From NCBI GenBank assembly GCA_001769215.1, contig MEOL01000003.1, positions 159,403 through 211,493 of the forward strand: a stretch of 52,091 nt of DNA, written 5' to 3'. Every line of letters starts with the position of its first letter. The stretch's first letter is position 1. The DNA is from Bacteroidetes bacterium GWF2_41_31 (lineage in GTDB: Bacteria > Bacteroidota > Bacteroidia > Bacteroidales > F082). The notes beneath the pieces are model-generated. The model was not told where the DNA came from. It worked only from the letters and a program-made list of their open reading frames with translations, and did not search any database. Below are positions 45,098-51,995 of this stretch, piece after piece. A program made the position numbers and the translations under genes.

Positions 45098-45427
45098 TTA
45101 TAAATAATCGTTTAATATTTTTTCTGCCGTTTTAATTGCTCTGAGATAATCTTTTGTTGATTTTTTTTGAAATCCATTCAAACAGACAACTTTCGTGCAT
45201 TCTGCAAAGTTCGAATGGTCAATTGTAAACATGATTACACGAATTTCGTTTCCAGCTTTAATCCTGAGTTCGTAGAAGTTTGTGTTTACTAATTTTTTCA
45301 CAAAGTTTGAATGTACAATCTTTGCTTCTCCAATAACCTCAATCAGTTGATAGAATTTAGTCGAAATTCTGTCGCTTTGATTGTCAATAAACTCTAAGCA
45401 TTCTGGTGTAATCAAAATTTCTCTCAT
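45098..45427 (-). CDS. higB: RelE/HigB-like toxin (cassette c)
   Basis: 109 aa. The RelE-superfamily pattern is visible: VKKLVNTNFYELRIKAGNEI, then RVIMFTI, and VVCLNGFQKKSTKD at the C-terminal part, as in gp49-like HigB proteins. Likely a ribosome-dependent mRNase. Toxin first, HigA second. ~80 nt upstream before the core of site 4. Confidence 0.85.
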   Translation of the reverse strand: MREILITPECLEFIDNQSDRISTKFYQLIEVIGEAKIVHSNFVKKLVNTNFYELRIKAGNEIRVIMFTIDHSNFAECTKVVCLNGFQKKSTKDYLRAIKTAEKILNDYL

Positions 45428-45509
45428 GGGGCAAAAGTAACGAATAAGTTACATTATTACAAATATTTAAAGATTATTTTTCTTGTTGGGTGTTTTTCCT
45501 TAGCATGAA

Positions 45510-45640
45510 GCACAACGGCTGGCGGTATAAAATCGTTGGGGATTGCGAGCCACGAACCTATCAGCCGAAACGGAACTTTGCGCGGGGTACAAAGTTTGAA
45601 TAACAAATTAACCCCCAATGTTTTATAACGCTTGTTATCA
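45510..45640. repeat. attC-like site 4 (divergent body)
   Basis: 131 bp, R''-like GCACAAC and R'-like GTTATCA. Arms GCGGTATAAAAtcgTTGGGG and CCCCAAtgTTTTATAACGC pair with the same extra base as site 1, but the sequence differs from the TGGCGG-type sites. Same length and geometry. Confidence 0.72.
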
Positions 45641-45650
45641 TTTGTTTATT

Positions 45651-45890
45651 ATGCGAAAATTTTACTTTACACAGAAAAGAGCAAGGCAATTCAGGATTAC
45701 TTACGACCTGATAGATGGATTGAAAAGAGCAATTTGGAATATGCAGATTGAAAATGAAACTCATTTAAGATTCGGAAATATTGCCGAAATTGAAAGTAAT
45801 AATCGCTTAATAAGCAGATTCGAGCAAGATTTGAAACAGTTAGAAAATGAAGGATGGATTGTTGATTATCCGTTTCCTTTAAATAAATGA
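45651..45890 (+). CDS. hypothetical 79-aa protein (cassette d)
   Basis: Starts at the ATG giving MRKFYFTQKRARQFRITYDL, 10 nt after the core of site 4. The TGA stop lies in the closing core (TGATAAC). It is the only plus-strand gene of the array and fills its cassette. A basic N-terminus is followed by a helical region (NNRLISRFEQDLKQLENEGW). No family recognised; an artefact cannot be fully excluded. Confidence 0.55.
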   Translation: MRKFYFTQKRARQFRITYDLIDGLKRAIWNMQIENETHLRFGNIAEIESNNRLISRFEQDLKQLENEGWIVDYPFPLNK

Positions 45891-46013
45891 TAACGGGAAG
45901 CATATGCTTTGTGGCGGACTTCAGAAGACAAATCTTTCTGTCCAATACGATTTATATTTGGAACTAAAGTATTCATTTTCATAACGTAACCCGCCATAAA
46001 GTATATGCATCTT
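45888..46013. repeat. attC-like site 5, left part (interrupted by IS110 element)
   Basis: R''-like TGATAAC and the full TGGCGG-type body to CCGCCATAAAGTATATGCAT. The R' end is missing here; the expected GTTAGGC lies at 47308-47314 beyond the insertion. Removing the insert (one CTT kept) restores a ~134-bp site. Confidence 0.78.
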
Positions 46014-46087
46014 AAGTTTGCAAATTCAAGTAATCGAAACAAATATTTTAAAATTCGTATCATAATAAATTAATAACCAGAAAGAAC

Positions 46088-46225
46088 AAAAGAGAGGATT
46101 AAGGTTAATATATGCATGGAGGCACAGACCTCGTCAACATTGATAATCCCCTCTCTTTTTCTGCTGTAGTTCGTTCAGTTCTATGAGGCTACGACCTCGT
46201 TTTTAAGTTGTTGAAGCACAGGCAG
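46088..46225 (+). ncRNA. predicted bridge RNA of the IS110 element
   Basis: Hairpin 1 (46088-46160): stem AAAAGAGAGGATTA with TAATCCCCTCTCTTTT. Its loop carries TATATGCAT (46109-46117), identical to the 9 nt just left of the target core (46002-46010), then a GAGG/CCTC hairpin, then CAACA (46135-46139), which can pair with TGTT right of the core. Hairpin 2 (46161-46225): stem CTGCTGT/ACAGGCAG. Its loop carries TCAGTTCT (46175-46182), identical to the element's right end with core (47298-47305), a second GAGG/CCTC hairpin, then TTTAAG (46202-46207), able to pair with CTTAAG at the left end. Two loops with target and donor guides are the bridge RNA plan. Confidence 0.7.
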
Positions 46226-46250
46226 ATTGTTCTTTCACAATAATAATTTC

Positions 46251-47222
46251 ATGGATAAAAATAATACTTTTTTTGGTATCGACATCAGTAAGGATGTTTT
46301 TGATGTGATGGATCCTGAGGAAAATCATTATCAATTTGAAAACAATGTCAAAGGTTTCAGGAAATTTTCCAGACTTTTAAACCTACAAACTACCTGTGTC
46401 ATGGAGGCTGCTGGCTATTATCATCTTCAATTGGCTTATTTTCTTGTTGAAAAACATTTTAAGGTTTCCATCGTGAACCCCTTGTCGGTAAAGCGTTTCA
46501 TTCAAATGAAACTTTCAAAAATAAAGACCGATAAGTTTGATGCCCGAATGATCAGGTTGTACGCTCAAGGCAATGAAGTTAAATTATGGCAGGGTCAATC
46601 TAAAAATCAAATAGAAGCCCTACAAATAGCCCGACTTCAAGAGCAATACACCAAACAGTCAACCGCATTAAAAAACAAAATTCATGGCGAAAAAACACTA
46701 GGCAATCCATGTAATATTGTGTCTAATTCGTTGAAAAAAAGCTTGATGCAAATAAAAAAGGAACAGGCCAAACTTGATGAAAGATTGGTGGATTTAGTAC
46801 GGGTTGAGAACCGGCAACTCCTGACTAACCTGGAATCTATCCCCGGTATGGGACGAAAAACAGCGACCATGCTTGTTATACAAACAGATGGTTTTAAACG
46901 CTTCGACTCTGCAGCAGCTTTATGCTCTTATTGTGGAACAACCCCAATAATCAGGAAATCCGGTTCGTCGGTTAATGGTCGAAGCAGGATTAGCAAAATG
47001 GGAAATCAAAAACTGCGCAATTTGCTGTTTCTTTGTAGCTTCACGGCCAGCATTCATAACAAGGCCTGCAGGGATATTTACAACAGGATTGTCAACAAAG
47101 GTAAAAGTAAAAAACTGGCGCTAATAGCGGTTTCTAACAAGCTTCTTAAACAATCCTTTGCCATTGCACAATCTGGCATCCCATATGACGAAAACTACAA
47201 ATCCGTCTTAATCATGGCTTAG
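46251..47222 (+). CDS. IS110-family transposase (DEDD recombinase)
   Basis: 323 aa from the ATG at 46251; a TTG 24 nt upstream is in frame but lies next to the predicted RNA. N-terminal RuvC-like DEDD domain: Asp11 in GIDISKD, Glu52 in VMEAAGYYH, Asp94/Asp97 in KTDKFDARMI. C-terminal Tnp20-like domain: LESIPGMGRKTATML, CGTTPIIRKSGSSVNGRSRI with the likely catalytic Ser, and KMGNQKLRNLLFL. Intact. It uses a guide RNA for target and donor recognition. Confidence 0.93.
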   Translation: MDKNNTFFGIDISKDVFDVMDPEENHYQFENNVKGFRKFSRLLNLQTTCVMEAAGYYHLQLAYFLVEKHFKVSIVNPLSVKRFIQMKLSKIKTDKFDARMIRLYAQGNEVKLWQGQSKNQIEALQIARLQEQYTKQSTALKNKIHGEKTLGNPCNIVSNSLKKSLMQIKKEQAKLDERLVDLVRVENRQLLTNLESIPGMGRKTATMLVIQTDGFKRFDSAAALCSYCGTTPIIRKSGSSVNGRSRISKMGNQKLRNLLFLCSFTASIHNKACRDIYNRIVNKGKSKKLALIAVSNKLLKQSFAIAQSGIPYDENYKSVLIMA

Positions 47223-47306
47223 GTTTTTTAAAACTGTCTTCATTTACTCAGTGAGAAATAAAGTGAAAAAGTATTGAAAATTTTGTTGTTTTTTAGCTCA
47301 GTTCTT

Positions 47307-47314
47307 TGTTAGGC
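47307..47314. repeat. attC-like site 5, right remnant
   Basis: TGTTAGGC directly after the right CTT of the IS. GTTAGGC is the R'-like core that opens cassette e and matches GCCTAAC at 48179-48185. Confidence 0.75.
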
Positions 47315-47321
47315 ATTGTAT

Positions 47322-48164
47322 TTATTTCAAATTCAAGATGAAATGAAATATCTTTTTCCTTTTAGATTTATAAAAATATTCTGCTGTATAATATCCATAA
47401 CCATGTTGGGTAAATTCGTTTTTCATGGATTTTGATATATATTCTGAACATTTAATAATTGGTATGTAATCAGACTCGGAAATACTATTTGTCTTGGAGT
47501 CATTTCCCATTATAACAAATCCTGCATCATCTATCTCAGTCAGATACTTTAACAATTGAGAAGACGTTTTCAAATAATTATTTCTTTTCCAAATTTTGAA
47601 CTCAAAAACTTTTCTATTCAATGAGGAAGATTTAATTATTAAATCAGTTCTTCCCGCCTTACTTTCTTCTTCAGAGCTTATTTGATACTTCATTCCAAGC
47701 ATACGGAAAAATTCAGACCTATAATCATCTTCGAACAATGAATTTGTTTTTCCATTTTTAAAGTCAATCCAAAATTTTGGAGGTTTCCTTTCAAGTAAAT
47801 TCAGTGCGACAGAAATATCATTTACTAATTCTTCATTTCTTATTATTTGAACAAAGTCAAGAGTTGATGATAGAGAAGTGTCAGCCTCATAAATCACTTC
47901 ACTAATTTCTGGTGCGCTTTCTTTAACTGGAAAAATCAATAAAACTGCGTTAAAAATCTTTTCTTTCTCTTCTTCGTTTAATGCATTTAGTTTTGCGGTC
48001 TGGACTGGTGGAGATATTATTTCAAAAGTAGAAAGAGTTGAGTGCACACGAGTTCCAAATGTTGAGCTTTGATTAACTTTATATTTGGAGAATATCAATA
48101 ATTCTGAGATTTTCTTGTCTGTGATACTAAGAATTTCAATTAATGTGTTTATTACTTCGTCCAT
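47322..48164 (-). CDS. PD-(D/E)XK nuclease-like protein (cassette e)
   Basis: 280 aa. The ATG at 48164 is preferred because the longer frame runs into attC-like site 6. In the C-terminal half GRTDLIIKSSSLNRKVFEFK shows Asp174, Glu188 and Lys190 in a D-x13-ExK arrangement typical of the PD-(D/E)XK fold, and ESKAGRTD precedes it. The N-terminal half is helical and unassigned. It may be a restriction-like or defence nuclease; no partner methylase is adjacent. Its stop is 7 nt from the closing core. Confidence 0.68.
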   Translation of the reverse strand: MDEVINTLIEILSITDKKISELLIFSKYKVNQSSTFGTRVHSTLSTFEIISPPVQTAKLNALNEEEKEKIFNAVLLIFPVKESAPEISEVIYEADTSLSSTLDFVQIIRNEELVNDISVALNLLERKPPKFWIDFKNGKTNSLFEDDYRSEFFRMLGMKYQISSEEESKAGRTDLIIKSSSLNRKVFEFKIWKRNNYLKTSSQLLKYLTEIDDAGFVIMGNDSKTNSISESDYIPIIKCSEYISKSMKNEFTQHGYGYYTAEYFYKSKRKKIFHFILNLK

Positions 48165-48178
48165 GTCTTTAATATAAT

Positions 48179-48309
48179 GCCTAACGTTTGCGTATATGAA
48201 ACGTTTGGCATTTCGAAGCACTTTCCAATCAAGTTACAACTACTTTTGATACGGGCTGGAACGCTTAATAACGTACTGACTGCCAAATGTTTTATATACG
48301 ATGTTAGCG
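48179..48309. repeat. attC-like site 6 (divergent body)
   Basis: 131 bp, R''-like GCCTAAC and R'-like GTTAGCG. Arms GCGTATATGAAACGTTTGGCA and TGCCAAATGTTTTATATACG pair over ~20 bp. Loop sequence unlike the TGGCGG group but the same total length. Confidence 0.72.
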
Positions 48310-48471
48310 GTTCGTGCTTCTTCCTTTGTTAGTTTGATAATTACTAAGTTTATTAACTAATTTTGTGCTATTAAAACAATGTATATCAATATGATATGTC
48401 ATTAATATTGCTAAACTAACTAACTAATCGTTACACTAGTTATAATCGGTTAATTTACTGTTTTTAAAATA

Positions 48472-50298
48472 TTATTCAGTTTCAAACTTAAAAAAAGGCG
48501 ATTCATTGATTGGACTTTCAGATAGTCGTGTTCCATACATAATTGCCTCGCCACTAAAAAACTTATCCTTAATAGTTATTTTGAGATAATAAATTCCTTG
48601 TGTTGTAATAAATGCATAATTATTATTGTCTAAATGTATTATTGAATATTGTTTGCCGTCTTCCAAAATCAGTTGAGAATTTTCGGCATTTGAAAGAATC
48701 TTTCCTTTTAAAATCAAATCTGCCTCATTACTTTTTTTAATGGTTGCTTTAATATTAAACTCTCCTTTTGGTAGTCCATTTAGCGTCTTTTTTACCATAA
48801 GAGTGTGAGCCAACATGTGAGCCGTTTCTTCAATAGAACTAGTCCAACGTGCATTCGTCATTAGAGCAATAGCTATTTCTTCCTCTGGAAAATAACAAAT
48901 TACTGTTCTCGCCCCTTCCATGCCGCCTGCATGTTCATAAACTTGTGTTCCATTAATGGTTTTACTTAATCTCCAACCAATACCAACTTGTGTTTTTTCG
49001 CCCGATTTTAACTCTTGGCTTGAAAACATTTTGTTGACCATTCCTGGTTTTATAAACCCATTTTTATAAGCGTAGGTTAAACTAACGAGGTCTTTTGGAG
49101 TGCTGATTAATCCTCCTCCCGCCCACTTATAACTGACATCTTCAGGATTGACAACTTCGCTAATGAGCCCATCTTTTAAATTATAAAGTTTAGCAAGATT
49201 TGGATTGGGTTTGTGTAATCTTAAATCGACATCGGTATTATTCATTTTTAACGGAATTAAAATCTCAATTTTAAGATAGTCCAAATAACTCATGTTGGTT
49301 GTTTTCTCAATTACCGCAGAAAGTAATGTAAAGCCCGGAGTTGAGTAATTGTATTCTAAACCTGGTTCTGAAATTAAAGGCTTGTTTATAAAAACATTTA
49401 ATCCATCTCTCACTGTTGCGTAAAACATGTTGTCATTTTTATTGTCATCTTCTGTTATTCCACCAATATGACCTGCCAATTGCATGCTAGTAATTGGAAA
49501 TTTTTTATAGGGCAAAAAGGGCAAGTATTCTTGAATTGACTTTTCTAAATCTAATTTATTTTCTTGAGCCAGTTTAGCAACTGCGGTGGAAGTAATAACT
49601 TTTGCTACAGATGCCGTTCGGAATTGAGTTTTTGTTGTAACAGGAATTTTATTTTCTACATCGGCATAGCCAAATCCTTCTGCGTAAACCAATTCGCCTT
49701 TTTTACTTATTGCAATTGAAAGTCCAGGCAAATTCGATTTTAACATTAATTCGTTTATCATGTTTTGAATTCGTTCTTTAGGATTGTTATATGTTGATTC
49801 AGGTTCTTTAAAATAATCTTCCATATCCATTGAAAAAACAACACTTACTATTTTCCAATTTTCATTCACTTTTATCATGTGCCAAAACTCTTTCCCCCAA
49901 TTGTTTTTTTTACCATTTAACCAAAAACTGTAATCAAAAGTCACCGAAGCTACAGCACCGTCTTCAATTATTTCTACATTATAAAAAGATTCTTGCTTAA
50001 GATCACCTTTCATGATTTTCCTAAACCATGTTTTATAATCTGAATTTCTGAAACTGTTTATTTTTGTATTGTCTTTTTCAAGTATTTTATTTTGACTCAT
50101 TTCCTTATATACACCAACCCATGCTACTGGTGCATCGTGAAATAAAGAATATATTTTAATGCTATCCTTTGTCTCTATAGCGTTCATGAAAATTTCTAAC
50201 ACCTCTTTGATTTGTTTTTTATTATCAATGCCTTTTTGTTGAGAAAAAACAATTTGTGTCAACAAGAGAGTCATGCAAATAAACAAGCCTTTTTTCAT
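48472..50298 (-). CDS. exported serine hydrolase: NTF2-like plus beta-lactamase-fold domain (cassette f)
   Basis: 608 aa from the ATG giving MKKGLFICMTLLLTQIVFSQ, a signal peptide (eight residues more if the upstream ATG is used). Residues ~25-160 resemble a SnoaL/NTF2-like domain (EIFMNAIETKDSIKIYSLFH; NWKIVSVVFSMDMEDYF). Residues ~175-505 are a class C beta-lactamase / penicillin-binding-like esterase: Ser230-x-x-Lys233 in ASVAKVI, Tyr318 in YNYSTPGF, and HAGGMEG in place of KTG. The last ~100 residues form a beta-rich tail. A beta-lactam target is possible but most relatives are peptidases or esterases. It is the largest cassette gene. Confidence 0.85.
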   Translation of the reverse strand: MKKGLFICMTLLLTQIVFSQQKGIDNKKQIKEVLEIFMNAIETKDSIKIYSLFHDAPVAWVGVYKEMSQNKILEKDNTKINSFRNSDYKTWFRKIMKGDLKQESFYNVEIIEDGAVASVTFDYSFWLNGKKNNWGKEFWHMIKVNENWKIVSVVFSMDMEDYFKEPESTYNNPKERIQNMINELMLKSNLPGLSIAISKKGELVYAEGFGYADVENKIPVTTKTQFRTASVAKVITSTAVAKLAQENKLDLEKSIQEYLPFLPYKKFPITSMQLAGHIGGITEDDNKNDNMFYATVRDGLNVFINKPLISEPGLEYNYSTPGFTLLSAVIEKTTNMSYLDYLKIEILIPLKMNNTDVDLRLHKPNPNLAKLYNLKDGLISEVVNPEDVSYKWAGGGLISTPKDLVSLTYAYKNGFIKPGMVNKMFSSQELKSGEKTQVGIGWRLSKTINGTQVYEHAGGMEGARTVICYFPEEEIAIALMTNARWTSSIEETAHMLAHTLMVKKTLNGLPKGEFNIKATIKKSNEADLILKGKILSNAENSQLILEDGKQYSIIHLDNNNYAFITTQGIYYLKITIKDKFFSGEAIMYGTRLSESPINESPFFKFETE

Positions 50299-50356
50299 TT
50301 GATTTTTAGTTGTAAGTTTCATGTTTTTCTTTATTGTTTGTCGTTTTTAGCTTGAC

Positions 50357-50488
50357 CGCTAACGGGCATGCATATGCTTTGTGGCGGACTTTAAAAGACA
50401 AATCTTTCTGTCCGCGGTGATTAATATTTGAAACTAATATATTCATAATCAGACTAACCCCGCCATAAAATATGATGCATTGTTACCG
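50357..50488. repeat. attC-like site 7
   Basis: 132 bp, R''-like CGCTAAC and R'-like GTTACCG. Arms TGCATATGCTTTGTGGCGG and CCGCCATAAAATATGATGCA pair with one extra base in the right arm. Same body group as sites 2, 3, 5 and 8. Confidence 0.8.
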
Positions 50489-50498
50489 GTTCGTGCTT

Positions 50499-50978
50499 TT
50501 ATAAATCAAGTATTCCAAACGTTTCGTTGTAGGGAGTATTCAAGTCTATAAAGTGAAATTTTGGATTTGTTTCTTGTTTAAGAAGCTTGTAAATCTTCAG
50601 GCTTTCAGAATCTGACGATAAGTAAAATTCAACTGTTTTTTCACAATCAGCTTGAGCAAAGAGTTTGGTATCATTAGGAATAATATTTCTTTCTCTAAGT
50701 TTTAATTTCCCTTTGTTTTGGAAAACGATTTTTGCAAATTCACCAGTCCTTTTTGAGTGGTCAAGATTGAAAGGAACAATCTGTAAATTTTTCAATGGTA
50801 ACTCATGAACATCTCCGCCAACGCAATATTCAGCTATACTTATTGTAGATATCATCATTGTGATTTCTTTCTGAATAAAGTACCTAAAATAACAGTCTGC
50901 ATTCTTGAATAATGGGTCACTGTCGTTTAAGAAACGAAGGAAAAAACTAGTGTCAAGTAATACAGCTTTATGCGTCAT
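50499..50978 (-). CDS. PIN-domain protein, probable toxin (cassette g)
   Basis: 159 aa. Acidic motifs VLLDTSFFLRFL (Asp9), ISIAEYCVGGD (Glu), IPNDTKLFAQAD (Asp) and SSDSES near the end fit a PIN ribonuclease, although it is not close to VapC of cassette a. Its start overlaps the 260-aa partner by 11 bp. Ends 10 nt from site 7. Confidence 0.75.
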   Translation of the reverse strand: MTHKAVLLDTSFFLRFLNDSDPLFKNADCYFRYFIQKEITMMISTISIAEYCVGGDVHELPLKNLQIVPFNLDHSKRTGEFAKIVFQNKGKLKLRERNIIPNDTKLFAQADCEKTVEFYLSSDSESLKIYKLLKQETNPKFHFIDLNTPYNETFGILDL

Positions 50979-51750
50979 AACCTCCCCTTATTTCTTTTAA
51001 CCATTTGTCTGGATTAATTGTTCCGAGCCATGATTTTTTCGCCCTGTCTCTAAGTGAGTTTAAATAATGTTCATCATATTTAGGCTGATAATCAACTAAT
51101 TCTATGAATTGTAACGAAGAAGTATCAATCTCACCTGTTTCGGAATGTTGTTTGCCGGTAGCTCGAATTCCAAAATTCTTATACAATAAGTTCTCGTCAT
51201 ATCGCTCTAAAAAACTGATAGGAGTTTGAATTCTAATTGTACCTAGCTCCTCAGTAAATATATGCACATTTGCTTTTTCTTTTCCTCCAGCATTTGTCAC
51301 TTTTCCGTAAAAATAAAATTCAGCATCTGCCCAAACTGCTTCTGTCCTGTAAAAGTGAGTAGTCTTATCAAGTTTTACCTCATTTGTATTATCAAGGGAG
51401 GTTCTAATACTAAAAGTATAGTTTTTTTTAGTCGCTATATCTTGAATGTTTTCAAATGCTTTTGCTGTTCCAATATCCAGAAAATCAATATTTTGAACTT
51501 GAACTACTTGTCCAATAATGGCATTAAAGCCTATAATGTATTGAATTGATGTTTTAAGGATATGTTTTACGGAACCATCTTCAATTTTGTAGCTAATTGT
51601 TGGTCTATCTCGCTTATCACCAGGATACAGAAGCTTCTCTGCATTTTCAAGAATGGTGATAATTTCCCGAATATCATAGTTGTCAGGGGATAGGTCAAGA
51701 TTTCCCCTTGACCCAGTGATTTGTATTTCTATATAACCAATTTTTTCCAC
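50968..51750 (-). CDS. 260-aa partner of the PIN protein, possible large antitoxin (cassette g)
   Basis: No catalytic motif that I recognise; soluble, mixed alpha/beta. The C-terminus (KKSWLGTINPDKWLKEIRGG) looks like the toxin-binding tail of small antitoxins (W followed by a LKE-RG motif), here attached to a much larger body. The overlap with the PIN gene and upstream order fit an antitoxin, but at 260 aa it is far larger than VapB. ~77 nt to the core of site 8. Confidence 0.6.
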   Translation of the reverse strand: MEKIGYIEIQITGSRGNLDLSPDNYDIREIITILENAEKLLYPGDKRDRPTISYKIEDGSVKHILKTSIQYIIGFNAIIGQVVQVQNIDFLDIGTAKAFENIQDIATKKNYTFSIRTSLDNTNEVKLDKTTHFYRTEAVWADAEFYFYGKVTNAGGKEKANVHIFTEELGTIRIQTPISFLERYDENLLYKNFGIRATGKQHSETGEIDTSSLQFIELVDYQPKYDEHYLNSLRDRAKKSWLGTINPDKWLKEIRGGYDA

Positions 51751-51827
51751 AAAACAAAAGTAATACTTTTTCGCTATTCAATCTTTTTTGAGTGTTGATT
51801 TACTTTGTGCATCTTCCTTAGCATGAC

Positions 51828-51959
51828 CGGTAACGGGCAGCATATGCTTTGTGGCGGACTTCAAAAGAAAAATCTTTCTGTCCGCGATGATTTATATTTG
51901 GAACTAAATTATTCATTTTCATAACGTAACCCGCCATAAAGTATGATGCATTGTTGCGT
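51828..51959. repeat. attC-like site 8
   Basis: 132 bp, R''-like CGGTAAC and R'-like GTTGCGT. Arms GCATATGCTTTGTGGCGG and CCGCCATAAAGTATGATGC pair with one extra base on the right. It is preceded by TTCCTTAGCATGACC, also seen before site 4. The next cassette runs off the window. Confidence 0.8.
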
Positions 51960-51995
51960 ACTGGCCCTTTCTTCTTCGTCAAATCAATGTCTGTC

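Larger units (their letters stand above)
46013..47304 (+). mobile_element. IS110-group insertion sequence in an attC-like site
   Basis: ~1.29 kb. It is bounded on both sides by CTT (46011-46013 and 47304-47306), as expected for IS110 recombination at a CT core without classical inverted repeats. Order: ~240-bp non-coding left end with two guide-loop-like hairpins, transposase, then ~80-bp right end. The long left end puts it in the IS110 rather than the IS1111 group. Insertion lies between the attC arm and its GTTAGGC core. Confidence 0.82.
41671..51959. mobile_element. integron-like gene-cassette array without integrase (CALIN-like)
   Basis: Eight units (cassettes 0, a-g) are separated by eight attC-like sites of 130-134 bp. 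In cassettes a-g the opening GTTxxxx is the exact reverse complement of the closing xxxxAAC of the same cassette: GTTATGC/GCATAAC, GTTGTGC/GCACAAC (twice), GTTATCA/TGATAAC, GTTAGGC/GCCTAAC, GTTAGCG/CGCTAAC, GTTACCG/CGGTAAC. Cassette 0 opens with TTATAGGCC and closes with GGCCTATAAC. The 7-mer changes between cassettes but is always matched within one, as expected for circular cassettes cut at G^TT. Cargo is mostly toxin-antitoxin modules. No tyrosine recombinase of the IntI type lies in the window. Confidence 0.85.

Noticed and set aside
45866-46063. A minus-strand ORF reading YFMAGYVMKMN..., found again at 51818-52015
   Set aside because: Both lie inside attC-like sites 5 and 8 and arise from the conserved repeat sequence. 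They have no start or context of their own, so they are not treated as genes.
46013-47304. IS1111-attC subgroup assignment of the insertion sequence
   Set aside because: IS1111 elements have their long non-coding region at the 3' end and subterminal inverted repeats. Here the long region with the paired loops is 5' of the transposase.
48165-48221. Upstream extension of the PD-(D/E)XK-like gene
   Set aside because: The extra 19 residues would be encoded by attC-like site 6; the ATG at 48164 lies just inside the cassette.
42749-51959. CRISPR array
   Set aside because: Repeats are ~130 bp, imperfect, palindromic and 0.25-2 kb apart with genes between them. No cas gene and no regular spacers.
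42749-51959. MITE family as the explanation of the 130-bp repeats
   Set aside because: A MITE would have the same ends in each copy and a target duplication. Here the ends differ copy to copy but match across the intervening gene unit, which MITEs do not explain.
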